Assembly: GCA_947359465.1 (NCBI GenBank)
Contig: OX375872.1
Coordinates: 84,190,931 to 84,254,930 of the forward strand
DNA length: 64,000 bases
DNA from: Metellina segmentata
Lineage: Eukaryota; Arthropoda; Arachnida; Araneae; Tetragnathidae
Direction: 5' to 3'
A program made the position numbers and the translations under genes. A model generated the notes under the pieces. It was not told the origin of the DNA. It ran no database searches and worked only from the letters and a program-made list of their open reading frames with translations. This document shows positions 23,458 through 36,095 of this stretch, piece by piece; position 1 is the first letter of the stretch, and each line of letters opens with the position of its first letter.

Positions 23458-24647
23458 GTACCTACAATTTATCATGATGACTTAATGTTTTTCTGATATA
23501 ATTTATGTGGCATCAAACATTGAACTTAATATTTTACTTTAATTTAATGTTTTAAAGTATGATATGTACAGTGATTTTATGTTTCTGAACATATCTTATT
23601 TTCTCAAAATAATTTCTTTCAATATATTAAGTCTTATCAGTTTTTTCTTAGTTCCCACATTCCAACTTTATCAAAGTTAGAGATCAATAATAAATGAAGC
23701 TATTTCAGTTGAAAAGTTTGTCATTTAAGAGATAGTTTGATTTGTCATTCTGAAGAGAGAAGTCGGTCTTATTTATATTTGAAGGCATATTGTGATTTAA
23801 AATTATTGTAAGCATTTTTATTAAAACTGCATTTATTAAGACATCATTTTTAACTTGATGTTAAATTGAGGATAGATTAATTTTCTAAGAGTTTGAAATT
23901 TTCTTGACATTTAAACAAATCTTTCGGATAAAATTTCTCACATGTGGTTCAAGAAATACTAAAATTTTGTTTATCAATTATTACTTCTGCTAAGCAGTTC
24001 ATAAAGGTTTAAATGTATGCAGCACTATAAAATAAGCACCAAATTCCTTTGTTCAATATTTTTACAGACTGTTTAAAAAATAAACATGAATTCTCTTCCT
24101 CCAAAACTAGTGAATACCAAACAGTATGTTATTTAGATGTGTCAGAATGGGCTACTTTTTAAAGGCTTTAATTTTAGCAAACTTTGACAATTTTGGTTTT
24201 AAGGCTTGTTAAAGTATTTAAAATTGAATTAAAATTTAAATCAGAAATTCAAATTTTTTAAAGTGAAATTGGGTAGAAATTTCAAATTATACCCTAAAAC
24301 AAAACTTTAGAGTGACAAACTATCATGCTTTAAAAGAAAACAAACTTTTCAACGTTATCAGAGTACCTTATTGCAAGTATCATTTAATGAAATTTTATCA
24401 TTTACATTAAAATTACAGCAGTGCATTATTTAATAATCAATATAAATAAACTGTAGCTTTAAAGTTATTTTGTAAATTTTCATATAAAAGTTCTAAATTT
24501 TCAAAACGAAGGGTTGTTCAGGGCTTGAAATTTTTTCAAATATTGTGAATGACATACTGTGGCCTGTGATTTGCAAATCTTCAATTCAACTTACTTTTGA
24601 AACCACAGTTGATTCTATTTTAATAATTTTAAACATGCTTTTTGTAG
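23458..24647. other. LDB1 last intron
   Basis: AT-rich, 1190 bp, no recognisable repeat, bounded by GTACCT and TTTGTAG. Confidence 0.9.
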
Positions 24648-24974
24648 GATGTAATGGTTGTCGGGGAGCCTTCTTTAATGGGTGGTGAATTTGGCGATGA
24701 AGATGAGAGACTTATCACTAGACTGGAGAACACACAATACGATGCTTCTGCTGCAGCTGCAGCTGCTAATGGCCTAGAAGACAATGAAGATTTTCCCACA
24801 AATCCTATAACAACAGCTCCGAGTACAACTGGAGGGCCTCCATCATCTACTTGGTCTGGCCCTCCTTCGGCTGGTGCTCCTTCATCAGAACGCACCCCTG
24901 TTTCTGCTCCTTCTACTAGTTCCCAACCTGCAAGTCAAGATGATAAAAAATCCTCTCCTAATTTGAGTCAATAA
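24648..24974 (+). CDS. Ldb1: LDB1/Chip last coding exon: LIM-interaction domain and stop
   Basis: Phase-0 terminal exon of 108 codons plus TAA. It opens DVMVVGEPSLMGGEFGDEDE, continues RLITRLENTQYD (the LIM-interaction domain that wraps around LIM zinc fingers of LIM-homeodomain and LMO proteins), and is almost identical to vertebrate LDB. After it comes SAAAAAAN, a six-alanine expansion absent from vertebrate LDB1/2 (…YDAANG). The acidic GLEDNEDF segment follows, then a low-complexity tail rich in P, S, T and G. The last residues (NLSQ) recall the vertebrate QASQ end. Confidence 0.98.
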   Translation, partial: DVMVVGEPSLMGGEFGDEDERLITRLENTQYDASAAAAAANGLEDNEDFPTNPITTAPSTTGGPPSSTWSGPPSAGAPSSERTPVSAPSTSSQPASQDDKKSSPNLSQ

Positions 24975-27900
24975 ATATTTCATCAAAAATATCAAATTAC
25001 TGAACCAGTTTGTTGTGTTTATAATGAGTGCTTCAGTCAAGGGTTTAAAAAGTGATTTTTTATGAGAAATTTTACAATAGTTAAAGTTCCTACATTAAAA
25101 TTGTGAAAGTTTTAATAAAATAATGAGATTATTTCATTCCCATTTTTCATTTTAGTCTAAATTTAGTCGTTTTATTTAATAGATCAATTTTGTAAGTAAA
25201 CTTTATTTTTAAATTTACAATTAATCACAATTAAGACTGGACTTTTTAAAGAAAATCAATTTGTATTTTTATTAAATTTAGTTTTTCCGGTCTTCTGTTC
25301 CATAAAATTTTTGGAAATGGTAACAAAGTATCCTGAAAGAAAATCCTGACAAAGTATCATACTAATAAACTAGGTTACTTATTCAAATATGTGTTACTTA
25401 TCTTTAAAATTGTCTATTATTTCATGGTTCTAATCAGGATATTACTATGTTTTGTGTTTTAGTATTCAACGATATCAAAATCTTTGATATGCATATATGT
25501 GAAGGAGAAACAAATGCTTAGTGAAGTACTTGAAATTTAAGCATTGGTGTATTATTTTTAACACGCCTTAAAAATAATTACTTTCAATTGGAGTTTATTA
25601 AGATGGAAGCAAATGGAAAATAATCATTTCTATAGATTCTAATAAAAAATTAAACAAAATTGTTTTATTTTTCTCATTTTTTTAACTTCCCTAAAATTAT
25701 CAGTGATAATTAGCAAAAATATAGTGCAATCTAAAACTTTTTGTGGGAAAGTGTTTAATATGTACAGAAAAATCCACTTTTAGCTTAGTTTATTTAGCTT
25801 TGTATATAATACAATGTTACTATCCCCTTTGTAATGATATAAGATTTTATGACTCGTGTTTATAATGATGTGTTGGGTTTCACTTTTTCTTGGAAACATC
25901 TCTATTTACTAACTCACCATTACTTTTTTATAGATAGTACAATAGATTATGCTTTTTGTTTATTAATATTGCTATTACTTTATTAAATGTGTTCTTCACA
26001 CATAAAGATGTGTTTTCAGATACTTTTCATTTCATGTTTTTATCAAGATAGAACAAATTATTTCTTCCTAAATATTAATACTGTGAAATCTGTCTGAACC
26101 CAAAATTTGTTTCTAAACAAAGAAATTACATGCATGTTAGAGCAAAAATTTAGTTCCATGGTCAGCTAACTTTTGTTTGTCTACGCCTGTCCTAATCTGG
26201 TGTTACAATAATTTCTTTATTTGCTTGGAATGTTTTTATCTGTTATGTTATAAAGTTTCCATTCTATATAACAGGCTTTTATTAAAAGATCTATCTGGTG
26301 TTGAAAGTTCTTCAGCAGTTTGGAATATATCCTCTATATGTTATAGAATTTTAGAGAAACAATTTATACTTTCTCCTTGAAGTTCTTATCTACAGGAAAT
26401 ATGGCGGCCTAGTTTTTTTTACTTCATTTTTATGTTTTTAAAAGTTAAGATCCATATACATATAAAATTGTATGCAAGTTTGCTGCATTCAATAGGTTTC
26501 CCTTGCTTGTGTTTTCCTCCCAACTTTAACGTGCAATATATTTATTTTAAGAGTATTTAAATGAAATAGTTGGGAGTGAATGGCATAAATGGTTATGGTA
26601 TATACAACATTATGATTTAGATATAAATGGTGACACAACTTTACAATAAAATCATTAATAAATTGTGATAATTTTCATATGTGGATCATTTTTTACTGAA
26701 TAACGATTAGTTTTATACCGTGTTTTATCTAGAGCCTCAGTAGACAAGACAAAATAATTTTTCCTTGGGCAAGAGAGCCCATATATAAACAGAAACTATC
26801 ACCGTCCATTAATGACTTGATAGTTTGTTTCAAGGTGATGCGTTTAAAGCAACTGTTAATGCATTTGGTTTATCTATTTGCTTAAAGGCCAATTTGCTGC
26901 AACGATCAACTTTTTATTTAACAATGCATTTACATTATTTTACAAAACATCAATTTGCAAAATGTTCAATGTATTTTTCAAATTCAATTTAAATTCTGTT
27001 TTGCTTTTCAAATACACTGAAAAAAAATTAAATTTCAGTTGCTGTTTAGTTCTTTAAAGACAAGACTCAAACTCAAGGCTGTTTCTTAGTGCATTATTTC
27101 TAATTATAGAAAACTAAATGGATAAAATTTTTATGTAGCACTAAGTGATGTTCATGTTTACAATATATACGGTCTCAGCTGCCAACTTATTGTATTGATA
27201 TTTTAAATGTCCTTTTTTTCAATAGTTTGCTAAAAGTGTTGTTCTTATAAAATTTAAAAACAAATTGAAAATTTTATGCTTATTGCCAAAAAATTTGTAC
27301 TCAAAATTCTGAAGTCTTGACATTAGTAATTCAATCTTTCAAAGATTGATAATTTAGTGTCCTGGTCAAAATAATGAATTACAAAAAAGACAGGTTTCAC
27401 TGTATAGAAATTTGAATTTTGCTGCTGAATCTTCTAAGATATTAATGTTAATTCCTTATTGTGTGATTCATGTTGCATTTTCTTTTTTATTATTGTTGTG
27501 TATTTGTACCACATCGATTTAGTTTAATTTAAATTTCAGTCTAATAACTTTTATAAAAATTTTCAATGTCTGAATCAATGCTATTTTTATTCAAAAATGT
27601 TGAATTAAGAAGTATTCATTTATGATACTGTTAACAGAGGACCAAATGCTCGTATTTCTTTATTATATAATAGTTTAAAATGGATACAAATGGCATTGAG
27701 AGATACTCTTTGTAGGCTAGTCCCACTGTTACAGTTTGTGACAGATTTCTTGAACTAACAAAAATGAATTTCAATATGACTGAAGTAATCTGCATGCATA
27801 TTGTTTTTTTATAATTAAGTTTTAAATAAGAACTTTCTAATATGAATAATTTCAAGTATTTGGTTTGTTTAAAAGTTACATTTTTCATTTTTCTGAAGTA

Positions 27901-30900
27901 ACTCTAAAGGTAGTTTTTTTTTAAAGTTCTGCATTTAAATAATTTTATTTTACAACCACATATTTTGTCTACTTGAAACTTGTGATATTCTACTACAGAT
28001 AAATGTAAATATCCTCCATTGTTAAAACTATTGAACTGCTATATAATTCCAGTTGTGCAGTGAATATTTAATGAAAGCTCTAGGCTGTGAAAATGTCCTT
28101 GAAATATTCTGGAATAGTATTAGATTACACTAATTTTAAACATTCTCTGAATTTTAAAATTGCTATCAAAAACTATTAAAAGTCTTAGTGTGTCAATTTA
28201 CATCAAATGATGTTGGGTGATATTTGAAATACTATAAAATTAAATTAATTGGCAATTGTATTTTTGTTTTCTCATAAAATGTATTAAAGCATTTATATTT
28301 TACTTTATGAATTTAAATTTCCCTGCAACCCATAAGTACAGAAGAGAGTCAAAATAATGTCTTTATGTTCATTGTCTGTACAATACATTTCTTCCTTTAC
28401 TGGAATTATCTCTAGTTTATTTAAGTTGATCTTTAGACCTTATGCTGGCAGAAGGTTGAAAATGTGTTGCTAAATAATTCATTTTTCAAAGTTAAATGTG
28501 CTCTTTAAGGAGTCCAAATCTGAATGAAACAGACTGATAAATTATGTGCTTCATAGAATGGCTTTTGATTTATTTTGTATTTCCATTCCATTGCTTTGTT
28601 ATAAAATGTCATTGTTTAAACATATGGATACTCAACTGGGACCCTCAAGGAAATAAATCCATCCAACTTATCCATATTTTGAACACATTTTGATCCTCTT
28701 TTAAAAACTTCCTCCGTTTTTACAAATATGAAGTGCCAGATGATTATTGTTATACCAAGTGATGCAGAACCAACTATAAATTATCTTGATCACAGCTAGC
28801 AAGACATTCAAGTAAAGATTTAGAGAGAGGTGAGGTGAGGAAAGGGAAGAGAAAGTAGAAAAGGTTTCTATGGAAAGGGAGGATGACTTCTCCCAAAGGC
28901 TCATGTTCTTGGACTCCGCATACAGAGAAATTTTACACCAGAAGTCTCAAACACTTTGCTGGGCTATCTTCCAGTTTTTGAAGGAACTTACAAACGTGAT
29001 TGAATATTCATAAATTCTTTTCAAATGTAGACTGAATTTACAAAATATACGCCAGTGGCTTGGCAATAAAATTGAATATTGATGGTAAAAATTACTGGTA
29101 GTAAATAATAAAAACAGATGTTTCATAAATTATTTTTTATTTCTACACTTATTATCATAAACAGTCCATTTAACACCAAAATGTCTTCTCTCAAATCTCA
29201 ACTGGACAAATATTAAAAAAAAAAATTTCATTTTTAACATAAAAATTATACTACTGTTTCTTTCATTAACTTGCCAAGATTTGAAGTCATCACCTATGAA
29301 CCACCTATACTCTTAAAATGGTTGCAAGTTTGAGACTGTTCTAAATTAATGTTTGATTCTAAGACCCAAATTTCAGATGTATGAGAAGGAAAATCCAACA
29401 TCAGAGATAAAAATATTTTTTTGGGAAAAAAACGATTTCCAATAAGTATCACATTTTTAAAGTAAACTAGAAATATTACTTATAAAATAGAAACTGGAGT
29501 TATTGACAAATGTCTTCATAACAAATCTGCATCTGTACTTATGGGATAGTTAACAAATTGTGCCAGCCAATTTTAAGTTCAAATCGTCAAATGACCGTAA
29601 TGATACGCATCTGTTTCCAGTGTTTTATATATATACTGAGCTAGAGAGAAACTAATTTATTCATTTGAAAGTTGCAGAAAGAAGTCATGAATAACTGCTT
29701 AATGTTACAAATTTTTGCATCTGGATATTTAATTTAAGCGTCAACTGAAGTGCATAAAATTATACTAGAGGAAACATGTTTCCATTGAATGTTGTCTTTT
29801 AGAATTGAAGTCATTCATGTGCATGAAGATTTGAAGTAAATCAAAGTTTCTTATTGTGTATTTGTTTGTGAATGTTGTTCATATTTATATATAAATATAT
29901 ATATATCGTTTATGTATGTTTTATGAAAAAACTAGTTTTTATTTTTTTGTCGTGACTCAGTTACAGCATTAAAACCAAAAAATGCATTCCTTAAAAATTA
30001 TAATTTATCTTGCAAAAATTATAATTGCATGCATTTCCTGATATTTATAGTACTATTTTACTGTTATGATTTTTTGGTTAATGCTTCATGGAGAGAAGCA
30101 TAATCATCTTGTTTAACATCTTATAAATATTCTGGTGTTTAACTTTGATTTCATTTGTAGGTAACTAAGTTCAAAAGTTTGAAGTCATCATTCCCTAAAA
30201 TTCGTGTTTGTGCCAAATGTTTAAATTTGCTTTGAATTGTTGCTTATTAACAAAATAAATTGTACAATATAGGGCATTTTAGACATCTACAGAAGCATTT
30301 CATGAGTAGTCATTAATACCAGCATTATCTAATTCCATTTTTTAGGCAAGGAGAGCCTGACTTTTCCACATTACTGCTTTCTAATCCTCCTTTTGTTATG
30401 AAGTGCATTTTGTGTATGTGTGTGTGTTTTTGAAATGTGGATTTTAATTATAATGCTGTGATTATTTAAAGTATTATTTCAAAGATGCATATCTGTAGAT
30501 AAATGTTATGTCATGTTACTGTTAAATTGTGAATGAAATTGTTTCTCTGCAAAAGGTTTAAGTTCATATTACTTACATTCTTTAAGCAATCAATGTGGTT
30601 TTAGATTTCAAAGACATTAAAAAAAAAATTGTAATTTGTAAGGGTTTTGATTTCTGTTTTGATTCATTTTCAGTTTGGTTACTGCAGCCTTTTATGGTAT
30701 AAAATTAACACTTAACAAAGTTTTAGTTTTGCATATTTTGATTTAGAATATTGAACTTCTTACTAATATTTTTTGTTAGTATTATTTGTATTACATTTAT
30801 ATTTTTCTTGGATTATGCATATACTCCATTATTAAACTCTGCTAGTTCTATCAAAGAATGCAAAAGGTTTTTAACCTTTTATTTACTGAAACATTTTAAT

Positions 30901-32744
30901 TGGTCATATTGCTGTTTAAGACAAGACAGACATTATACTGTTCCTTTGGGATGATACCAAAGATATGTGTTTCTAAACAATTTTGCTAGATGTATATTTA
31001 AAATATGCATTAAAAAGTTTTCTGTTGGTAATTAAGAATTTTCACTTGTGTTTTTGGTGTTCAATAAAATGGTTTCTTTGTTTTAAAACATGATAGCTCT
31101 AATTAGATTTCATTTTAAAACGCAATAAAAAAATTTGACTAAAATGTACTATTTTCTTAAAATACATGCATTTTCTCTACCTATTAGTATTTTAATCTTT
31201 AATTTCAGACCGATTCTATGAGAGAAAAACTTGTTATAATGGCTTAATCTAGGGTAAACTAAATTTATAAAAATACCAATTGCTAAATGAAACCAGCTTT
31301 GTGAAAATTATTCATTCCAGATATAATACAAAATTAAATAACTTTGTAAGTCTGAAAAAATACAGTTTTATTGTTAGGAAATTACATATTTTTGTTTTGT
31401 GCATGGTTTAAATGAAAACATTTTTGGATTGAACTCATCAATTGCACCAAGTCCTTTGCTGTGGGATACTGTTACCTCTTTTTATATTTTATGATTGCTT
31501 AGGTTTCTTGGAAGAGATTCCAAAATTTGAAGAATTACATATTCTGATACACAAGTCTATTTCATTTAGTAACCATAAAAGAAGTTTTGGAAAATATTTG
31601 TAGTTTAAAAAATATGAGCTGTCAATTTAATTTGGCTATACTATTTTATTTCTACTAAAATACAAATTTGTCATACGTATGGATTTTTATTATTTTTCAA
31701 CTCTATTGTCGTAGTTTTATAAGGATTTATCTTTTGGTAGAGAAAATGACAAATTTTTTAGGAAAATTGTATTTAATTTTTATTTACATATTTTCATTTT
31801 ATCCTAGTGCATTATGATCTTTTCATAGCACTATTTACTGCTTCCTACCCTATTGCAGTAATGAAATCTGCTTAATCACTTCTAATTACAAAAATATAGA
31901 TTCTGGAAATTTGCAAAATTAATTTTAAAAGGATAAAATGTAGCCAAAAATTAGGGCTTTCACAACCTTTTTGAAATTTTATTTCCAAATTATATTGCGA
32001 TAAATTATTTTCATGTTCACTTAAAATTATTCAGAAAGTATAAAAATGTCTTCACCTTATATAGATTAATTTTTTGTCAAAATCGCTTTTAGAATAACTC
32101 CATTCAGATTTTCTCTTCCAACTTTAATTGAGTTAATTAATATGTAAAAACTTATTAAACAGCACAATGATGCAATCTTAGTTTAAATAGATCTATGTAT
32201 AGCGTTTCAAGTTTCAGTGTATCTAGTATCTAGACAGAATTCGTAAACTTATTTAACATGTATTCAGTTTGCTTCCTATGCATATTTGGAAAGCTCTCAA
32301 AAGATTTACTTGTTGGGGAAATGTTTTTAATCATTGCAGTTGAGTTTTAAGTAGGATTTTTGTATGGGCTACATTTCTGTGCTTTTTATAATTCACTATA
32401 TAATTTGTGGACTAAATACGAATTTAAATTTTCATATCAAGTTTTAGCCTCTATATTCTGGTCTCGTGTTGTTAAATCTTGCCTGACAATGTCAAATTAC
32501 AATTTTTATCCATTGCAAAATTTTCTTCAGGTTGCAATTACATTATTGGTATAATTTTACCCTCCTTATAATATTCAAGGTACACAGCACATGATTTGGC
32601 ATGTACAGGTTGTGAAACCCTAATTTTAATGCATTCCTTTTTGATGAAAACGAGAAATATGTAATGTGTTGATCACCCTTTGTGTTATATGCAATATGTG
32701 CATCATACTTTTTTCAGTAGCTACTCTTGCTTTATTTTTGTGTG

Positions 32745-32750
32745 AATAAA
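32745..32750 (+). terminator. Candidate polyadenylation signal AATAAA
   Basis: AATAAA followed by a GT-rich stretch (GTTATGTACAAAG). One of several candidates in the LDB1 3' region. Confidence 0.35.
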
Positions 32751-32911
32751 GTTATGTACAAAGTTTCTATATAATGTTGCACTCTAGTTATTATTTTTGT
32801 AAAAGGAATTTTTGTACTTCTACATGAATTCCATAAAATAGCCATGAAAGTGGGAAAGTCGTGTAAACCCTACTGGCTATTTTTGATACATGTGTAAAAC
32901 ATCAATCAATC

Positions 32912-32917
32912 AATAAA
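32912..32917 (+). terminator. Candidate distal polyadenylation signal AATAAA
   Basis: Last AATAAA before the transposon cluster beginning at 33217. Confidence 0.3.
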
Positions 32918-33339
32918 GGAAAATTTAAAAAATATTAATGGTTTTCTATTTTTTGTAAAGAAGGATCCAATTTTTGTCACTTGCCATTATGGTAGCAATA
33001 TATAACTTAAACTATCTAAACGTCTAAAAGTGCTTGTTAAAAATACCTAAAATTATTAAAAGGAACTTTATAAAATTGGTTGAAATATGACAAAACCTAA
33101 AATAAGACAAGGTTATAAAAGGTGCCTGCCTTTCGCCAGTACATGAAAAACGTGCTTACTTGAAAATCAAAGAACGGTCAAAATATATAAAACATTTAGG
33201 TAAACGTTGGACGCTTCAGGGTGGCGACAGAACCGGGAAATCATGGATTTCTCAGGGAATAATAATTTTTTGGAAAACTCTGGGAAGTTTCGTTTAAATC
33301 AGGAAAAAAAGTTATATTTCGTTGAAAAGTTTGCGTTGC

Positions 33340-34123
33340 CCGTTACAGTTCTTTTCGTAATGGATTCGTCATTGTCAAATGCGGCCAAAATCGTTTGCGA
33401 AGAGATCCAATCGGCGTGACGTCACAATCTCCTATGAAAATATAAATATTTAATTTAAAAATTATTTATTAAAATGTAAATCAAACGTGTAAGGTATCTG
33501 TTGTAAAATGTTCCGCAGCTTTGAAATCCGTTGATATTTTCATTTTATTTTAAACAATCGCTGAAGAATGCCAGTCATAACTTTAATTATTTCTTTTGCT
33601 TCACCCGAATCCGTTACTTTTCAAAATGAATAAATCTCGAATCAAACGAAGGTCATTCTTCTCGGCGGCGAAATTCGTATTGGAAAAAATATAAAAGTTA
33701 CAATTTAAAAATTATTTATTTACAGAAAATCATATTTTTAGGTATCGATCTAATGCGAAATTTCCCGCAGATTTCAAATCCGTTGAAATTTTTCTTCTAT
33801 CTTTAACGATCTAGGAGATAGAAAAAAGAACTACATAACTCCAGTTAAAACTTTATTTGTTTTGTTCGTCCGCTAAAATCGTTACTGAGAAAAAATCTAA
33901 CGGAAAAAAAAAATTTAGAATGTCATTCTAAAGAAAATAATAATTAAATTCCAATTAATTATAATTTTTAAATGTTTTAGATTAAATTTCAAAATTCGGG
34001 CGCGATAGAAAAATTGCAAAAATTCGGACCACATGTGTGCTAAATTTCACTATTGTAAGTGTCATCGATTCGTTAGGACACTGCGTACAGGACAGACAGA
34101 CAAACACTTCCTTTTATAATAGA
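33340..34123 (+). repeat. ACTAGCC-type repeat, copy 2, interrupted by BEL
   Basis: Shares TTGCCCG…CAGTTCTTTTC, AAGAGATCCAATCGGCGTGA, TCGATCTAATG, and AGACAGACAAACACTTCC with the other copies. Its 3' tail, ending TTTTATAATAGA, stops at the BEL LTR and resumes as GTAGAGAT at 40282 after the element. This shows the repeat was already there when BEL inserted. Confidence 0.75.
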
Positions 34124-34315
34124 TGTTTACGCATGCTCTCCCTCAGTGCTGATGAATTCGCCGATAGATGGCGCTGGTCCTATTTTGTATTTTCCGTTGC
34201 GGCCATACCCGTGCCGCGAGTTGTATTCTCAATGTGTGTGGAGAATAGTAAAGTTTTTATACAGTCCACTTGCTTTTGTGTTGTGTTTCTGAGCTTTGTG
34301 ATGTGTGTGTAAGCA
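34124..34315 (+). repeat. BEL/Pao 5' LTR
   Basis: 192 bp, beginning TGTTTACGCATGCTCTCC and ending AAGCA. It matches the 3' LTR at 40090-40281 with five visible differences (about 2.6%). The 5-bp flanks ATAGA and GTAGA agree at four of five positions. Confidence 0.9.
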
Positions 34316-34320
34316 TTTTT

Positions 34321-34338
34321 TGGTCCTCCGACCCGTGA
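34321..34338 (+). promoter_or_regulatory. Candidate BEL primer binding site
   Basis: TGGTCCTCCGACCCGTGA, a few bases after the 5' LTR, has the TGG start expected for pairing with a tRNA 3' end. The tRNA is not identified. Confidence 0.45.
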
Positions 34339-34718
34339 GGAAATTCAGTGATCTGTGGATTCAGTATCTTCGATTCGGAATTGTGTGTTTCTACATAAAT
34401 TGTGATGTGGAACATCGAATTTCGTTGCGTCCTCAGTGAATTGGGATACCTTCAAATGCGTGATCTGAAGTGATTTAGTGACTCGGATATCGAACTTTGA
34501 GGTAAAAAAGTTGAATTGCTTTTCTGCTAGTTTGTGTAAAAATTGTGATTACAGTTGGTTTTTCAAGTGTGGGTTAGTTTGAATGAGTTATATGGTAGTC
34601 TTGTTTCGTTTTGTATTGTTGTGCTTTTTTTTCGGAAGTATTTGTCGAGTTTAAATTTAGAGGTGTATAGTGTGAATGTGTCTTATTTTATGAATAGTTT
34701 TGGGAATTAATTTCAATA

Positions 34719-35753
34719 ATGGCGGTCAAATTGAATTTAAAAAAGGATGAGCTAATTCTGGTTGCGGAAGAATTGGACTTAACGATACCGGACAATGCGA
34801 AAGTAGTGCAGCTTTAGAAGTTAATTGAATCTAGTGATGTGTACAAAAATGATAGTGAATTTCTGCGTTGCCTTATTGATAATATTTTAGAAGAAAGGAA
34901 AGTGTATTTGGAAAATGAAAGGGATAAATTAAATAGTGAAACAAAAATAGAATTGGAGAGATTAAAATTAGCCCAATTAGAAAAGGAGCTAGAAATTGTG
35001 AACGCGAAAAGAAATTCAGTGAACACATCCCTAACTACAGAAGGCATTGAACCGACTCCCTCAACTGTTAATTTGGAACGATTAATCAATAGCATTAAAA
35101 CCTTGACCATTCCAGTGCCTGTTAAAGCAGAATCGTTTAATCTGTTTTTCCATTCGTTGGAAAAGGCATTCCAGACCAAATCAGTTTCTAGCGAATTGAA
35201 AGCAGAGATTCTTTTGAATATTTTGGGCGAAAAGGTAAATAACTTGCTAGTGTATGTGAGTCAGGATGAATTAGGTAATTACGAGAAAATAAAAGGTTTA
35301 GTGTTGAAGGAATTTGAATCCACCCCCCAGGAATGCCTGAGCAACTTTAAAAAGGCCCAGAAGTTACCATCTGAGAATTATGTGCAGTTTGCTTCTCGGT
35401 TGTGCGCATCGTTTGACTTTTATTGTCAGTTGTGCAAGGTAGAATTCAAATCCCTGTGCGAGCTCATGGTTTCCGATAAGATTTTCGAAACGCTTGATCG
35501 GGAATTAATGACTCACATTGGGGTAAAACAGGGCGAGACCTTTTACAAACCTCAGCAGCTTGGTCGGGAGTGCGACATTTACTTATCATCGAGAGGTAAA
35601 TGCAAAAATCAGTTAGCCAGTAGAAATGTAGCAGGGGAAACGAGAGGATTTCGTGGACATACGAGTAAATGGCAGAAAAATCCTAATTGGCGTGAGGATA
35701 GGAATATAACTAAAGTATTCATGTCTGAAGAAAAAAAGTGCAAATTGTGTTAA
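34719..35753 (+). pseudogene. gag: BEL/Pao gag-like region, broken
   Basis: The frame starts at ATG 34719 (MAVKLNLKKDELILVAEEL) and is stopped by TAG at 34815-34817. The rest is open to 35753. It has a charged, helical, coiled-coil-prone segment (ERDKLNSETKIELERLKLAQ), then the Gag core (VKAESFNLFFHSLEKAFQTK; EFKSLCELMVSDKIFETL), as in spider BEL-type Gag. The zinc knuckle at the end is split: KKCKLC lies here and the rest follows in another frame from 35764. The BEL Gag packages element RNA. Confidence 0.85.
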
Positions 35754-35763
35754 TTGTAAAAAT

Positions 35764-36060
35764 GTGGTTCATCCTCTTTACACGTGTCCCCAATTTAAGA
35801 GACTGTCAGTTTGGGAAAGAGCGGATGTGGTAAAGCGGAATAAATTGTGCTTTCGTTGCTTTTCGCCACACCAACTTCGTGAATGCCGTTCAGTAAGAAA
35901 CTGTTTCTGTGGCCAACCCCACAATCAGCTGATTCATTTTCCACGTGAAGGGGACTCAGTTTCCGGCAACCCTAATTCACAAACAAATGCACCTGCTCAG
36001 TTTCTTCCGAGGCAGAGCGGTAGGGGAGGGGAGGCGGAGGTGGTTTCCCAACCTAAATAG
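35764..36060 (+). pseudogene. BEL/Pao gag C-terminal zinc-knuckle region
   Basis: In a different frame from the upstream part. It contains HPLYTCPQFKRLSVWERADV, then KLCFRCFSPHQLRECR and NCFCGQPHNQLIH, the Cys/His knuckles seen between Gag and protease in BEL/Pao. It is bounded by a frame change at each side. Confidence 0.8.
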
Positions 36061-36095
36061 TCGCAACAAGTTTCGAGCAAAACAAAACAAAAACT

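Larger units (their letters stand above)
24975..33216 (+). other. Ldb1: Probable long 3' UTR and flank of LDB1, transposon-poor
   Basis: About 8.2 kb after the stop codon with no recognisable transposon, SINE or gene. Open frames are short and unlike any family. It is uniformly AT-rich. Several polyadenylation signals occur, including AATAAA at 32745-32750 followed by a GT-containing stretch, and AATAAA at 32912-32917, the last before the next transposon. A Pumilio-type site TGTAAATA lies at 28004-28011. The true transcript end cannot be fixed by eye, and part of the block may be intergenic. Confidence 0.45.

Noticed and set aside
24629..24895. Minus-strand 88-residue open frame
   Set aside because: A shadow of the LDB1 last exon.
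26177..32554. Small plus- and minus-strand open frames in the LDB1 3' region
   Set aside because: Low complexity, no shared motifs and no initiation or splice context.
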